A stretch of 64,000 nt of DNA from Crotophaga sulcirostris (taxonomy: Eukaryota > Chordata > Aves > Cuculiformes > Crotophagidae), in contig VYZB01000015.1 of the NCBI GenBank assembly GCA_013397455.1, positions 2,399,607-2,463,606 on the forward strand. Reading direction: 5' to 3'. Below the pieces are notes generated by a model. That model ran no database searches, was not told the DNA's origin, and worked only from the letters and a program-made list of their open reading frames with translations. The position numbers and the translations under genes are program-made. Within the stretch, counting starts at the first letter, position 1, and every line of letters begins with the position of its first letter. Of this stretch, positions 53,829-64,000 are shown in pieces.

Positions 53829-53843
53829 TTTTTTTTTTTTTTT
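53829..53843. repeat. T15 homopolymer
   Basis: Fifteen T residues, too isolated to be read as the poly(A) tail of a minus-strand retrocopy: no recognisable gene-derived sequence abuts it. Confidence 0.85.
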
Positions 53844-54389
53844 CCTTAATATCAATAAATTCTAACTGGGGTTTTAATTGAATTATTCCTTTGCTTGGGA
53901 ACATATTTCCTGGTATTGTCTAAGCTGGAAGGAGAAAAGTAGGCAACGCTTTGTGTCAAATACTGCTCATGTACAGAAAGGACCATGTCTCTGTCATTGA
54001 TTTAATTCACAAATGCATGTTCACAGAGTGGCATAATCTGGCTTTTTTAAATCTAAGGGAAGGATTGCACAGATAGCCTGTAATAAATTCTCTGATCGGC
54101 TACAGCCAATAATTTTACATTAGCAGAGAATCTGCCTCAAAATGGACTCTGCTTTCCACCACTTGTATGGTAGTATTTGATGTTAGTCAATGCCTGCACC
54201 TCATTTATACAATTCTTATCTTATATCTAGAAGAGTACAATACCATCAGAGTAATTCCATGAGATGACAGATTTTACAATATCATTTTACTAAACATTCA
54301 AGTGCAGCTATCTTTGTGCCAAACTAAGATAACTAGGTATTGAAACAAAAGTCTGTAGTCTGTAAGCCACAGAATGATTATTACATTTG

Positions 54390-54442
54390 AGAGACAGGCA
54401 GGTAGGCATGGAAGGAAGGAAAGGAAAGATGGGAAGAGAAAG
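54390..54442. repeat. purine-rich GGAA/GGCA simple repeat
   Basis: About 50 bp of nearly pure purine with imperfect GGAA and GGCA units on the plus strand. Low complexity. Confidence 0.7.
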
Positions 54443-56448
54443 ATCAATCAAACCAGAGTTTGAATTTCAGATTTTGCATATACAGAAAGCAAAAGTAAAT
54501 ATACAACTAATTGGTTGAACAAGCCTCTGTGCAACTTCAAGCATGTAAATAAATTTAAAATGTTACAGTATTTATTCCATCTAAAATATAGAATATTTTC
54601 CTCAATACTATACTGTTATAAAGATTAGAATCAGCACAGGAAGACCAAAGGTCAGTTATTTCGTGTTTAATTTCCATTGGAAATGGGAGATATATAAAAA
54701 TAGAAAGGCAAGAATATCACTTCTTATTCACACAATTTTTTATTTATAGACCTGAGGAATGGTGAAATACTATACTTAAGAATGCATATGTCACTACAAA
54801 TCTCTGTGTCAGCTCATCTCAGGAAACTTTCAGGACTATTTTGACTGTATATTTAGGCATGGTGTTAAAGATATCTGGTTGTAGAAATGAAGGAAAATGA
54901 GAAGTAGAAACAAACATTTTTAAGTTTGATAGTTCTTTTCCTATATCTCTTTAACTTACCTGGCAAGAAGAAAACTAAGAATTTTACTAGCCTTCACTCT
55001 CTTGCAGCTTCACTAGTTTTAAAGAAGGTAATATTTGTATTTGAGTATTTAAACGGAAAGAAACATTTAAAATGTTCTATCCAGCACTTGGCATGAGAGA
55101 CTTCAAACTTGGGTCCCGATCTTAGTCTACATGCCTGTGAGGGACCTGCTCCACTGATCTCCAGGATGTACATGCCCCGCTGAATGAAGTCAAACCATTA
55201 ACAGAACAGCAGTTCAGAACAGTACAGCAGAACACATCATCCTTTCTCTCTTTTCCTCTTCCTTTTATTTTCACTCCAGAAGACATCATGTATCTCAACT
55301 CAGCCCAGCTGCAAGAAGTTACCAGTCACCAGATGCTTGTGATCACAAATTTAGCGAAAAATATCCAGATCTGAGCTGACCAAAGACATGTGAGCTTTCT
55401 TTAAACATTTTATGCAAAATAGCTTGATTTTTTTTAAAAATTATCCTGGAAAGCTATTGACTTTGCACTGAAATAAATGGGGAAGCTTCATAGCTGGTTT
55501 GGCTGAGGGAACAGTGACACCCCAATGCAGCACAATCTTTCCGCAGTAAGTTTCTCATCATGGCATTAATGTGTGTGTGTAACCTGAGACCATGCTTGGC
55601 TCAGAAGGATTACAGCTTCAAAGACAGTGGCTAGGAAGAACTGACTGAAGAAAATCCAACTGCCTACCCCCTCAGATTTACACTACCAATTATATTATCA
55701 GTTCGGCATTCCTATGTGCCTAGCTTCTACATGATTATCCAAAGATAGATAAGAGGCTGAATTAGTCATACAAGTTCTGATAATGTTTAAAAGAATCACA
55801 GACATTTTACAGGCACATAATAACAAGAATATTTGTAATTTCTAACCCTGGAATATTTTTAAATAATTACATGGTCTCATACAGCAATGATTATTTACAC
55901 ATGGCAGTGTGCATGTATGTATTTGTGTGTATAGAAGCATGAAACCTGCGAAGACAATATTGTAAAGTACAATGATTCTATGTGCTTTAAAAATACAAGT
56001 ATTTGCACAGTCTTGTTACCTTACAGAAGTAGAATTCTGCTGGTTTAATTCATTCAATAATAAGGAATCCAAAACCTTGAGATTGATACAAAACATATAC
56101 TGGCATGTTTTGCACTCTATAAACTAATATAAGACCTTCCTGTTTTTCAATACTTTCAGCTTGCAGGTTTACACTGGTTAGGAAAGATCAGCTATACTTT
56201 AAAATGTAAAGGCTGTTCCTGAATGCTGGGTTTAGATGCCCACATGGAAACCTGTTAACTAAGGCATGCATTCAGAAATAGATCATCATAATCTCAGACT
56301 ATCTTCATCACGATTTATAAGCAGCTGGAGCTTCAGACTTGAACTAATTTTTTCTTAAGGGTAGTACTCAGTAAGAAAGTATTTTGTTTACACACAAAAG
56401 CATGTAGTGACTCTAGACAAAAAGACTCTCTCATCTTCCTTTTAATAA

Positions 56449-56490
56449 CTGCAGGATTTGGGGCCAAATCCCTACTGAAGGACTTCAACT
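56449..56490 (+). repeat. degenerate amniote palindromic repeat copy
   Basis: Contains 'ctgcaggatttgggg' directly followed by 'ggccaaatccctactgaa' and 'ggacttcaact'. The first part looks like the right end and the second like the left end of the palindrome-like old repeat noted elsewhere in this window, so two decayed copies may abut. Family not named. Confidence 0.42.
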
Positions 56491-57117
56491 ATATGCAACA
56501 TAATATTACCTAAATACAAAATCCCCACAGTAGTAAAAGGTGTCTTGAAGTGCTGTAACACTTTAGAAAAACATTTATTTCTGCTGTATGTACTGGAAGT
56601 CATCAAGAAAGATACAGCTAGGTAGCATGAAGCTGTACCATCTTTCCAGGAGTCATGAAGATTAGCAGACTATGAAGGTGTATACAGAAGCTGGTGTGCT
56701 CTTACCAAGCTGTTCAGTGAAGTAAGGCAGTATCAAGCAAAGAGACAGATACATTTTTCTTTTAAAACATTTTACAGCAGCTGGTAAACATAAAAGCAGC
56801 AGGAAGGCTTTGCATGCACCTGAAAGAAGGATGAAACTAGCTGCCAGGATCCAAAAAGGAAGGAAAGTGATGTCAGTCCTTAGCACTGTCAGAATTAGTT
56901 GCACACCTCCACTGCCCAAACACACAGTGGTTTTATCAGTTCAGATTCTGTGCATGCTGCAAGAAAGATGAGCTAACAGCCTACAGAAACCCCATGGCAG
57001 GCAGGCAGAGACCACCAGCAACCCCACCAACAGGGCAGTCCCACACACCCAGGCAGGGCCATGGCAGTGGTCAGGTCACAGTCCACCAACAGTCCCAGAC
57101 ACAGTTACTGAACTAAG

Positions 57118-57300
57118 TCCATGGTCCATCCAGGGGGTGCAGCCAGGTGTTCCAGCAGGAAAGCGCCAGGGACAAGGCTACCTAATATGAGTTCAAGGTC
57201 CAGTCAGGAAACAGGGTTGGAGACAAGGCTACCTGTAACGTAAATCCAAGGTCCATCCAGGAAGGCAGCCAGTGAACCTGGACTGCAAGAGACAGAGCTG
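57118..57300 (+). repeat. degenerate minisatellite, about three imperfect units
   Basis: Three related units can be lined up by eye. They start near 57119 ('ccatggtccatccagg'), 57194 ('tcaaggtccagtcagg') and 57246 ('tccaaggtccatccagg'). The first two contain 'gacaaggctacct' downstream (57172 and 57217). Unit length varies from about 52 to 75 bp through internal indels. The array sits in a GC-richer pocket (about 56990-57310) within AT-rich DNA. It has no reading frame of note. Confidence 0.7.
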
Positions 57301-59989
57301 GACACAGCTACAACCATAACATCGCTATTTCATACCATAATCTTTTTTCACTCCAAGGAAGATCATCAGAAGAATGGACTTGCTCTTTCCCTGCTGAATG
57401 CACTGACAAACCTTTTTATGGCCTACCATGGGAGTACAATAAATCTCAAAAAGATTGGTGTTTACATGACAAATGACAGTAAAATCTTTTACGGTCAAAG
57501 GTAAATTTCAGTCTCCGATAAAGGATTATACCTACACATTTAACAAAAAAAGCAAATGACTAAACGAAATGTGAAGTAGTGTGCTGTTTATGGAATAATT
57601 ATGCTTTTAGAAGCAACACAAACTAACTATTTAAAGGATTTTAGAGTAAGTAATAGCTGCCGATATTTCTGTAAATGTAAATTGGATTCTGCTTTTCACA
57701 ATCCAAATGTGTACTTACACATTCAGGGAAAAGAGAATTTAAAACATCATATAGGAAGGGGAAATAACTGTGTTGGACATATTTATGGTTCCATAATAAA
57801 GCCTTCCTACATTTACGAAGAGGAAGGCAATGTTTACAGCTTCTCATAATTTATTTCTGCCTCACAAACTATTCAATATAGGTTATATATTGGTATCATA
57901 AAGTGTAGATTATCTAGGTTTAGACTAAACCACTCTAGTTACGTACATATCTCAGTTTGTTCAGGAAACATTGCCAACAGAGAGAACCATGTGTCTCCCA
58001 GATCCATTACTACTCATATATTCAGGCAAAAATCCCTCTGAATAACTGCACTGCAAAATTGCTAGTTCAGCACATTGAAATGAACACTATTCTCTTATTT
58101 TCTTTAATAATGAATCATTACTGCCAATAAATAATTTAATGTAGATAGATTTTGATTTGCTTTACGTGGCTGCCTAAACACATTTTCATTCTCCTGCTTA
58201 GAGCATTTTCAATGAAGCCAGCTATAACGCTGTGTCATGCTTTCATTTCCTAAGTAAGGGGCGTAACACTGCTCGCCTGATACACAGGAGAGAGAATCCA
58301 CCAATTCTCAGTAGAAACAGGGGTTGTCAGTCATTCAGTAAAAGCGTGACTCAGCAGCTGCTCATTCTGTAGAAGTACTCTGCACACAGGAGATAAACAG
58401 GAGGGGCGATGTCTTTACAAGCAAAAAAATTCTCTGGACTGTATATAAACAAAAATGCCCTTCCCACCATACTGAATTTATGTAATAATTTTTTAACTTA
58501 TTAATTTCAGATCTTCTCATTGCATATAAGGTAGAACGTATAAACTATTTTATTTAACTATTCCTTATTTTTGCCAGGAATTGATCCATGCAGATTTCTC
58601 TGAGCAAATTCAAGACATCTTTTTTACTCACTGAAAAACCATACACACTCAAGTTAGAGAGTGATTTTTCTTCCCAAAAGCAAAAAGTTTACAAATGTTG
58701 CTCATCATTCTTTAAAACTAGGAACCATCTTTCCAAAATAAAAAAGAAAAGGCTACAAGTTTTCTACACATGGACACCAGCCAGCTTATAATATGCAGAC
58801 GTACAGGAAATATTCACTAAAAAGTCAAGGAAAAGTCCTTCCTCAGAACATGCAGATGCACATACATCAGCCTGTATACAGAACAGCAAAAACATGTAAA
58901 GGTAAAATCTTTATAAGAGACTGAAGGTCTAAATTTTATTCTCTAACAAATGAGAAGACACCTATAACATCTTGAACAATCAATTTTTTCTAGCACAGGA
59001 ATCTAAGGGAACTGAAGATATGAAACAGTTTCTATCTATCAGATTGACTAGGTCACCTCAGCTTCAAGAAAGATGACCATGCAAAGTGTAATAAAAGTAC
59101 ATAAAACCCAGTTCTTACTGTGCAAAACATGGGGATCTCAAATGAACTGATCACCAAAGAGTTTGGGGAAAAAAAAATGGAATAAGTTTTTTAAACTCCC
59201 AAGTAAGCTTTGCCACTGCGTATGATAAATATCAAAATATACATGAGTTCACAAGTGATTCAACAATTTCATGTAGATGAGTACCAGAAACTATTAAATA
59301 GAAACATGTGGATACAACCTTTGGCTCAGTAAATCCTAAACATCAGACTGTTAGAACATACCATCGCATGGCCCAATGCTCTTTCCTACTCTTTGTAACA
59401 GAAGAATCCTCTACTGGCCACTGTCAGAGAAAAAGCATTAGATTTTAGGGACCTTCTGTGATACTGTAAACAGCCATTCTTGTGCTTATGTACTAGAGAA
59501 GAAAGGTTGAACTTTAAGTTTGGTAGATAATGGTTGTCATCCACAAAGTAGGTTCCAGTCTTCAAGTCATCCAGTGCTCAAAAATGTTTACAATTATCAG
59601 CAATTTTACTGAAAAAGGATAATTCATAAAAATGTACACGCACATTTACAGAATGGAGATCCAATTCCAATGTGTTTTTATTTTTATCTGTTTGTGCTGT
59701 ATATTCTGGCAAATATACTAAGTGAGGAGCTGGTCTTGCTGGTGCACTGAAGCTTTGTCTTCCATGAAAGTACAGCACTTCTTGATCTCCTGTCCTTGTT
59801 TGCCTTTTTTTTTGCACCATCACTGCATCCACAATTATTCTAACTGGTGAAGCACAGAAATGTCTTAGTAAGTATGCACTTATTCCAGTTTTGTTCCCTT
59901 CTGAATACAGTTCTTGCACAGAGCCTCATCTACAGGACTCATCTAATTTCTTAAACTTACACTATTTTTAAAGGAGCTACAAAAATGCA

Positions 59990-60030
59990 AGTGACTTTCC
60001 CAAGATGAGAAGCATTATTTAGTTGAAAAA
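59990..60030 (-). mobile_element. possible MIR core fragment
   Basis: 'gcaagtgactttcccaaga' resembles the MIR core in reverse orientation ('TTAAGTGACTTGCCCAAGG'). Only about 20 bases are convincing, so chance is possible. Confidence 0.28.
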
Positions 60031-60285
60031 CAATATCCTCAAAGATCTGCTGACATAATAAGTGATGCTGATGCAGACTGCTGTGATTATGGCAATAACA
60101 CCTCTGGGAATCAAAACGTGAACCTTAAAGTGTAGACTCTGACACCAGTACATTGTAAAAGAATGAAACTAATAGCTCTTATTCTTGTAAGGATTTAAGT
60201 AACAATATGTGGAATGGTTCATAGAAAATGGCAGAGTTTCAATTAATTAACAAATACTGCTCCCAAAGCTTTTCTAGGTTTCTAC

Positions 60286-60317
60286 AAAAAAAAAAAAATA
60301 AAATAATAATAATAAAA
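60286..60317. repeat. A13 + (AAT)n tract
   Basis: Thirteen A residues followed by about five AAT units. Simple sequence, possibly length-variable. Confidence 0.88.
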
Positions 60318-60809
60318 GATATATTTAAAAATCCGTGTTACTTTCACACAGGAAAAAAAAATCAGTGTTTGCTGAGTGGAAAAGATGAATCAAGATTAAT
60401 GGAGAAATGCTATTTTTAAAACCCATAAAAATGTTACAGAGTTAAAAATATAAAGTAAAAATTTATTTTTATAGCATCTGGCAATGTCCATTTAAGGCTG
60501 ACAGTTCCTTGTGGATGAGTAGTAGTACTTATCTCATGCAGCACCCACTATTTTGAGTTTACTGCAGTGTAACAGCATCATCAGATGGCTTTAAAACTCA
60601 GACTCAGAATCTCCCTATATTTGGCTTAAATCCAAGTTACAATTACAGTGAATGTACTATTCTTTAAAAGAATGCTGCTGTTTAAGTTCTTAATATAGTG
60701 TTTTTGTTGTCTTCATCTTGCAAAACTGAAACTAGACTAGGATAAACACAGAGTGAAAAAAAATTAAGGCTTAAACCGAGTTTAATATGTAACTCCAACC
60801 CACCATCAT

Positions 60810-60895
60810 AAAGCCCAAGAGGCAGGATATGCAATCCTGCATTCCTTAAACACTCGTAATACCTCTTGGCTTCAGTGGAAGTTTTGTTTGAGAAA
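60810..60895 (-). repeat. degenerate amniote palindromic repeat copy
   Basis: On the plus strand 'cctcttggcttcagtggaa' and 'gttttgtttgag' match the theme 'TGACTTCAGTGGGAGTTTTGCCTGAG'. Reading the minus strand, 'ttaaggaatgcaggattgc' matches 'GTAAGGACTGCAGGATTTGG' from the same old amniote repeat. This is the most convincing of the short copies because both arms are present. Confidence 0.55.
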
Positions 60896-62309
60896 GCATA
60901 TAATCAGAACCTATAATTTCATTAATTACATGCCACAGGCAGTCCATGTGAGGTAAGAATAATGAACCAAACTGGTGGGAAGGAAGGAGGAACCCTCAGC
61001 CCCGCCCGCATCTTTGTGGACCACCAAGTCCACGCACCACAACCATGAATCCTTGTTTTCCCCACTCACCCACACTTCCAGCTTCTCCTCATGACAGATG
61101 GCATCTGTCACATAGAAGAGACCACTGTGCAGATGCTTTATCTGGGACACAATTTAGCTCTCAGGTCTCTGTCACTACTCTGTATTACCATCCCTTCCCA
61201 GACTCTTGGCAGTACTGAAGACTTCACCCAATGCAGATCCTTACTCTGTTGGGATTTTTATATTATTCATACTAGGCACAAGCAAAATGAATGTTATGTA
61301 GCTATTAGTACAGATTGCTTTGACATTACATATTACATATTGCATTAGATATCCTTTGGGCAATTTAGAAGGTATCATCTAAAAAACATGTGGATGGACT
61401 CGACTTTTACAGTATTACTGTACACATAACTTTTTGATGCATACCATAAACATAAATGACTCTACAGGGCATGTCCTGCAGACAGTTTTACAGTATTCCA
61501 CAAGGTTTGTTTACATATGTAGGAAGAAATAGCACAAAACAAGAACCTCCCATATTATAAAGGCCTTTCATTTGCTACAACCTGAGCAAAGAAAAAACAC
61601 AGGTACTTGTCAGTCACTTCTTTTTCCAAACATAAAAAAAATAAACCAATCTTAAAAAGAAATCATTTCATGCTGAGAGCTGGTAGGCCATGTTATAGGG
61701 AGGAGTGAATTTACAGCGTAGTCTCAGGTGCAAACTGACATTTAGAAGTGCACAGCTGATAGCTCTTCAGCTACCAAAAAGCCCGTTACCTTGCTGTATA
61801 CTAAAGGAAGACTCAAGTTCATTTCTACATGTTTAATGGAAGACAACTAAATTTTTACAACACCTAATTCAAGATTAACTCATAGTTTCTTTTACAACAT
61901 CCCAACAATAACATCTTATTTTTGTTTGTCTGGTTTATTTTATGTTTGCCTGGTTTTGCCTTCTTTTGAAAGCATAATGCATCACCCCCTAAATGATTAT
62001 AAGGTGATTCAGTAAGGGAAACCTGATTAAGAACACAATCCATAATCCACAGCTCTGTATTAAATAAAATACAAAAAAATGGTTTTCAGTAGTTTTTAAA
62101 AAGATCTTTAGCAGTCTTCAGTTTCCAGAACTGTGCTGGGTTACCTTATGAATACATAATGCAGAAACAGAAACACCAGATTAAAAAAAACAAAGTTCAT
62201 TCTTAAGTGTCCTAAAGGCTCAAACTTTGTAAGGAAGCTTTGCAATAAGTTGAGGTACACAGAACAATCTAAAAGGCAAACAAATGAAAGGTATAAGGAC
62301 GAGCGCAAC

Positions 62310-62399
62310 TGAGGAATAAGGAGGGTGAAAAGAAAGGGAAGGAAAAAAGAACATAAGAACACTAAAAAAAGGGAAAAAGAAAAGCAAGACAATGAAAAC
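62310..62399 (+). repeat. polypurine tract
   Basis: About 90 bp, predominantly A and G on the plus strand with few interruptions ('gggaaggaaaaaagaac', 'aaaaaaagggaaaaagaaaa'). Low-complexity sequence with no gene. Confidence 0.75.
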
Positions 62400-63517
62400 G
62401 AATTGTTGAAACTATGATGGGAGGAACTGATGAATTCTTATTTATTTTTAATGAACTTTTATTATTCTGATTACAAAATACATTTCAAAAGGGGATGAAA
62501 CACATTGTATGTATGTTTTGCCAAGGACATTCTTGGCAATTACAAAGTCAGGAAAATTGTAATTAAATCAGTGAGGCATTACTTAAAACCACTTGAAAAA
62601 GCAGACCATTTGAACCCTCATGTAAGCTACATTGGTAAAGATTTTAAAGACTCAATACTCAGGAGCAGAGCAGATTACACTGGCGCGTTGCACAGTGAAC
62701 CTTCCAATAATGGGTCCATTAGATAAACAGCAATTTCTCTTCCCAAATGTATTTTACCAGTTTTTCTTCTCACAATCAATCAACAAAGTCTCATAATGTT
62801 CTTTTATATAAAATGAGGGCAGTTCTAGGAAAAAAGATTTCAAGCACTTGTACAGTAAAACTTTTACTTTGCAATAAAATCTGGTTTAAACTTTTTAAAA
62901 AGCTGTACTGTTCTTGGCAACCTGATCACAGCCATGAAGACGGGTTCTGTATCTTTCAGATGCACGTGGGACACTTCATCAGGCACCAGACCTGTGTGCT
63001 TTCCTTGAAAAGGACGCTGCCGTCAGTGCCTCCAACAGCCACAGCACTAAAAACGTTAGGGCTACGTCATCTCGTTTGTTGTTACACTACCAAAACCCAC
63101 AATAAGCAGGTCACCTTGACCTCTCTCATGTAAACTGTAATTTCACGGAACTGCTAACACCTGAAGAATGGAATTGATTGAAAAATGCACAAGGAATTCA
63201 CTGTTCCCACTCAAAAAGGTGCATGACCTGGCTTCCCCGTAGTAACGCTTATTTACACACCACAGCGACTGCGCTTTTAAGTGCTGCTGTGCAGTCCCTT
63301 GGTTTAACCCATGGATTTGCTGCAGCCTTTTGCCTGCTGTTGATACAAGTAGTATCATTGTTATGCCCTCCTGTTTTCCAGGAGGACCAAAAATGCCAGC
63401 TACAGGCGCTCCCGGTGCAACCTTAAACCCCGTCAAGCTCCTTAGCACCCCAAGTTGTATCTTGCCTTGTCTGAAAGTGGGGGAAACTCGTCCCCACAAT
63501 GCCCCAAGCTGACCCAC

Positions 63518-63668
63518 AGGGTGATCTCTCTGGAGGTGTTCAAGGCCAAGCTGGATGGGGTCTTGAGCAGCCTGGGCTGGTGGAAGGTGACCCTGCCCAT
63601 GCCATGGGGTGGGTGGAACTGGATGGGCTTTAGGGTCCCTTCCAACCTAAACCATTCTGTGATTCTAT
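63518..63668 (+). mobile_element. CR1 LINE 3' end, strongly 5' truncated
   Basis: Matches the last ~150 bp of an avian CR1. 'ggaggtgttcaaggccaagc' (63531) encodes the end of ORF2 (LEVFKAKL). It is followed by 'cttgagcagcctgggctggt', a 'gaccctgcccatg' block, 'ggaactggatgggctt' and the terminus 'gggtcccttccaacctaaac' (63633) then 'cattctgtgattctatga'. The short length is normal for CR1, which is usually 5' truncated on insertion. The sequence is close to the usual avian form, so this is one of the younger insertions here. Translation in the open frames covering it (63442-63670) is CR1-derived and not a gene. Confidence 0.94.
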
Positions 63669-63869
63669 GATTGATTCTATGACTGACTGTATGATTCTAC
63701 GATTCTGATTGATTGTATGATTCTATGATGGATTCTATGATTGATTCTATGATTCTGATTGACTCTTATGATCCTATGACAGATTCTATGATTGATTCTA
63801 TGATTGATTCTATGATCCTATAATTGATTCTACGACTAATTCTACGATTCTATGATTGATTCTGTCATT
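63653..63869 (+). repeat. expanded CR1 tail microsatellite (ATTCTATGA-type)
   Basis: Directly continues the CR1 3' end with variants of 'gattctatgatt', mostly with 8- and 12-bp spacing, interspersed with 'gattctacga', 'gactgactgt' and 'gatcctatga' variants. CR1 copies normally end in a few copies of an ~8-bp unit; here the array reaches about 200 bp, so it has expanded after or during insertion. It is a tandem array without spacers, not a CRISPR. Confidence 0.93.
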
Positions 63870-63880
63870 TCAAACCCCGC

Positions 63881-64000
63881 CACGGGGCAGTCGGTGCCCG
63901 ATCACTGCCCACCGCTTCGCCCCAGCCCCTCCGGCTGCCCTGTGCCCATCCAGCCCCTCACAGCACCCCCGCGCGCGCAGGTGCGAGGTCGCAGCCCGTC
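63881..64000. promoter_or_regulatory. CpG-dense edge, possible CpG island start
   Basis: After the CR1 tail, base composition changes abruptly. I count about 14 CpG dinucleotides in the last ~120 bp, including 'cccgcgcgcgcag', in contrast to the CpG-poor remainder. This is how the shore of a CpG-island promoter would look, with the gene beyond the right edge of the window. Strand and gene cannot be told from here. A locally GC-rich unmethylated repeat or a gene-rich subtelomeric patch are alternatives. Confidence 0.5.

Larger units (their letters stand above)
53256..57117. other. noncoding, no gene recognised
   Basis: There is no frame above 90 codons over most of this stretch, and between 53435 and 56660 no frame of 60 codons starts at all. 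A T15 run lies at 53829-53843 and a purine-rich GGAA/GGCA tract at 54390-54442. The AT-rich motif-dense block 54000-54330 could be a conserved noncoding element. A short old-repeat core lies at 56449-56490. Confidence 0.7.
57301..63517. other. noncoding, no gene recognised
   Basis: Frames are short and unrecognised; the longest is 62747-63133, plus, 128 codons. Noted inside it: a motif-dense block at 58085-58380 with an AP-1/MARE-like 'tgactcagca' (58347-58356), an A13 plus (AAT)n tract at 60286-60317, an old-repeat copy at 60810-60895, a polypurine tract at 62310-62399, and a small everted repeat 'tgccaag/cttggca' at 62519-62538. Confidence 0.65.

Noticed and set aside
53821..53850. T15 run considered as poly(A) tail of a minus-strand processed pseudogene
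   Set aside because: No gene-derived sequence, target duplication or AATAAA at the proper distance was seen next to it.
63653..63869. Regular short repeats at the right end considered as a CRISPR array
   Set aside because: Units are 8-12 bp, tandem and without spacers, and they continue a CR1 3' end in vertebrate DNA.
1..64000. Search for endogenous retroviral pol/gag/env motifs and LTR pairs
   Set aside because: No reverse-transcriptase YXDD, protease or zinc-knuckle motif and no long direct-repeat pair was noticed; only CR1-type RT remains were found. A RepeatMasker run would be needed to exclude solo LTRs.

Overview
The window looks like bird nuclear DNA, from an intergenic region or a very large intron. 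It is AT-rich, has no long conserved reading frame, and carries CR1 LINE copies at several ages. The two youngest copies have the 3' end typical of avian CR1: a 'cccttccaacc...aaccattctgtgattctatga' type terminus and an ATTCTATG-type tail. No protein-coding gene, rRNA, tRNA, CRISPR array or intact retrovirus could be supported. Reading frames of 60-244 codons are scattered on both strands with no family resemblance, and two of those that do resemble something are decayed CR1 reverse transcriptase.

Layout: 1-7597 is unique-looking noncoding DNA. 7598-8379 is a GC-richer block open on both strands (+244 codons, -207 codons), with no recognised domain. 8380-15419 is noncoding. 15420-15995 is an ancient minus-strand CR1. 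16595-16964 is an assembly gap. 16965-29359 is noncoding, with a GC- and CpG-richer patch near 24.5-25.6 kb. 29360-29778 is a minus-strand CR1 3' end, the clearest repeat in the window. 34303-34377 is a second gap. 36340-36625 is an ancient plus-strand CR1 fragment. 42128-42290 is a MIR-type SINE. 52475-53255 is an old plus-strand CR1 that keeps the end of the RT domain and its 3' terminus. 57118-57300 is a degenerate minisatellite in a GC-richer pocket. 63518-63668 is a plus-strand CR1 3' end followed by an unusually long (~200 bp) CR1-tail microsatellite. The last ~120 bp are abruptly CpG-dense and may be the edge of a CpG island belonging to a gene beyond the window.

Between these lie several short, degenerate, palindrome-like repeat copies built on a 'GGGCCAAATCC ... 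TTGACTTCAATGG' theme that I associate with old amniote interspersed repeats. There are also AT-rich stretches dense in homeodomain-type motifs, which are plausible but unproven conserved noncoding elements. I found no evidence of a new biological system. The most useful follow-ups are cross-species conservation of the AT-rich blocks, the dual-strand open block, and the CR1-tail/CpG junction at the right edge.
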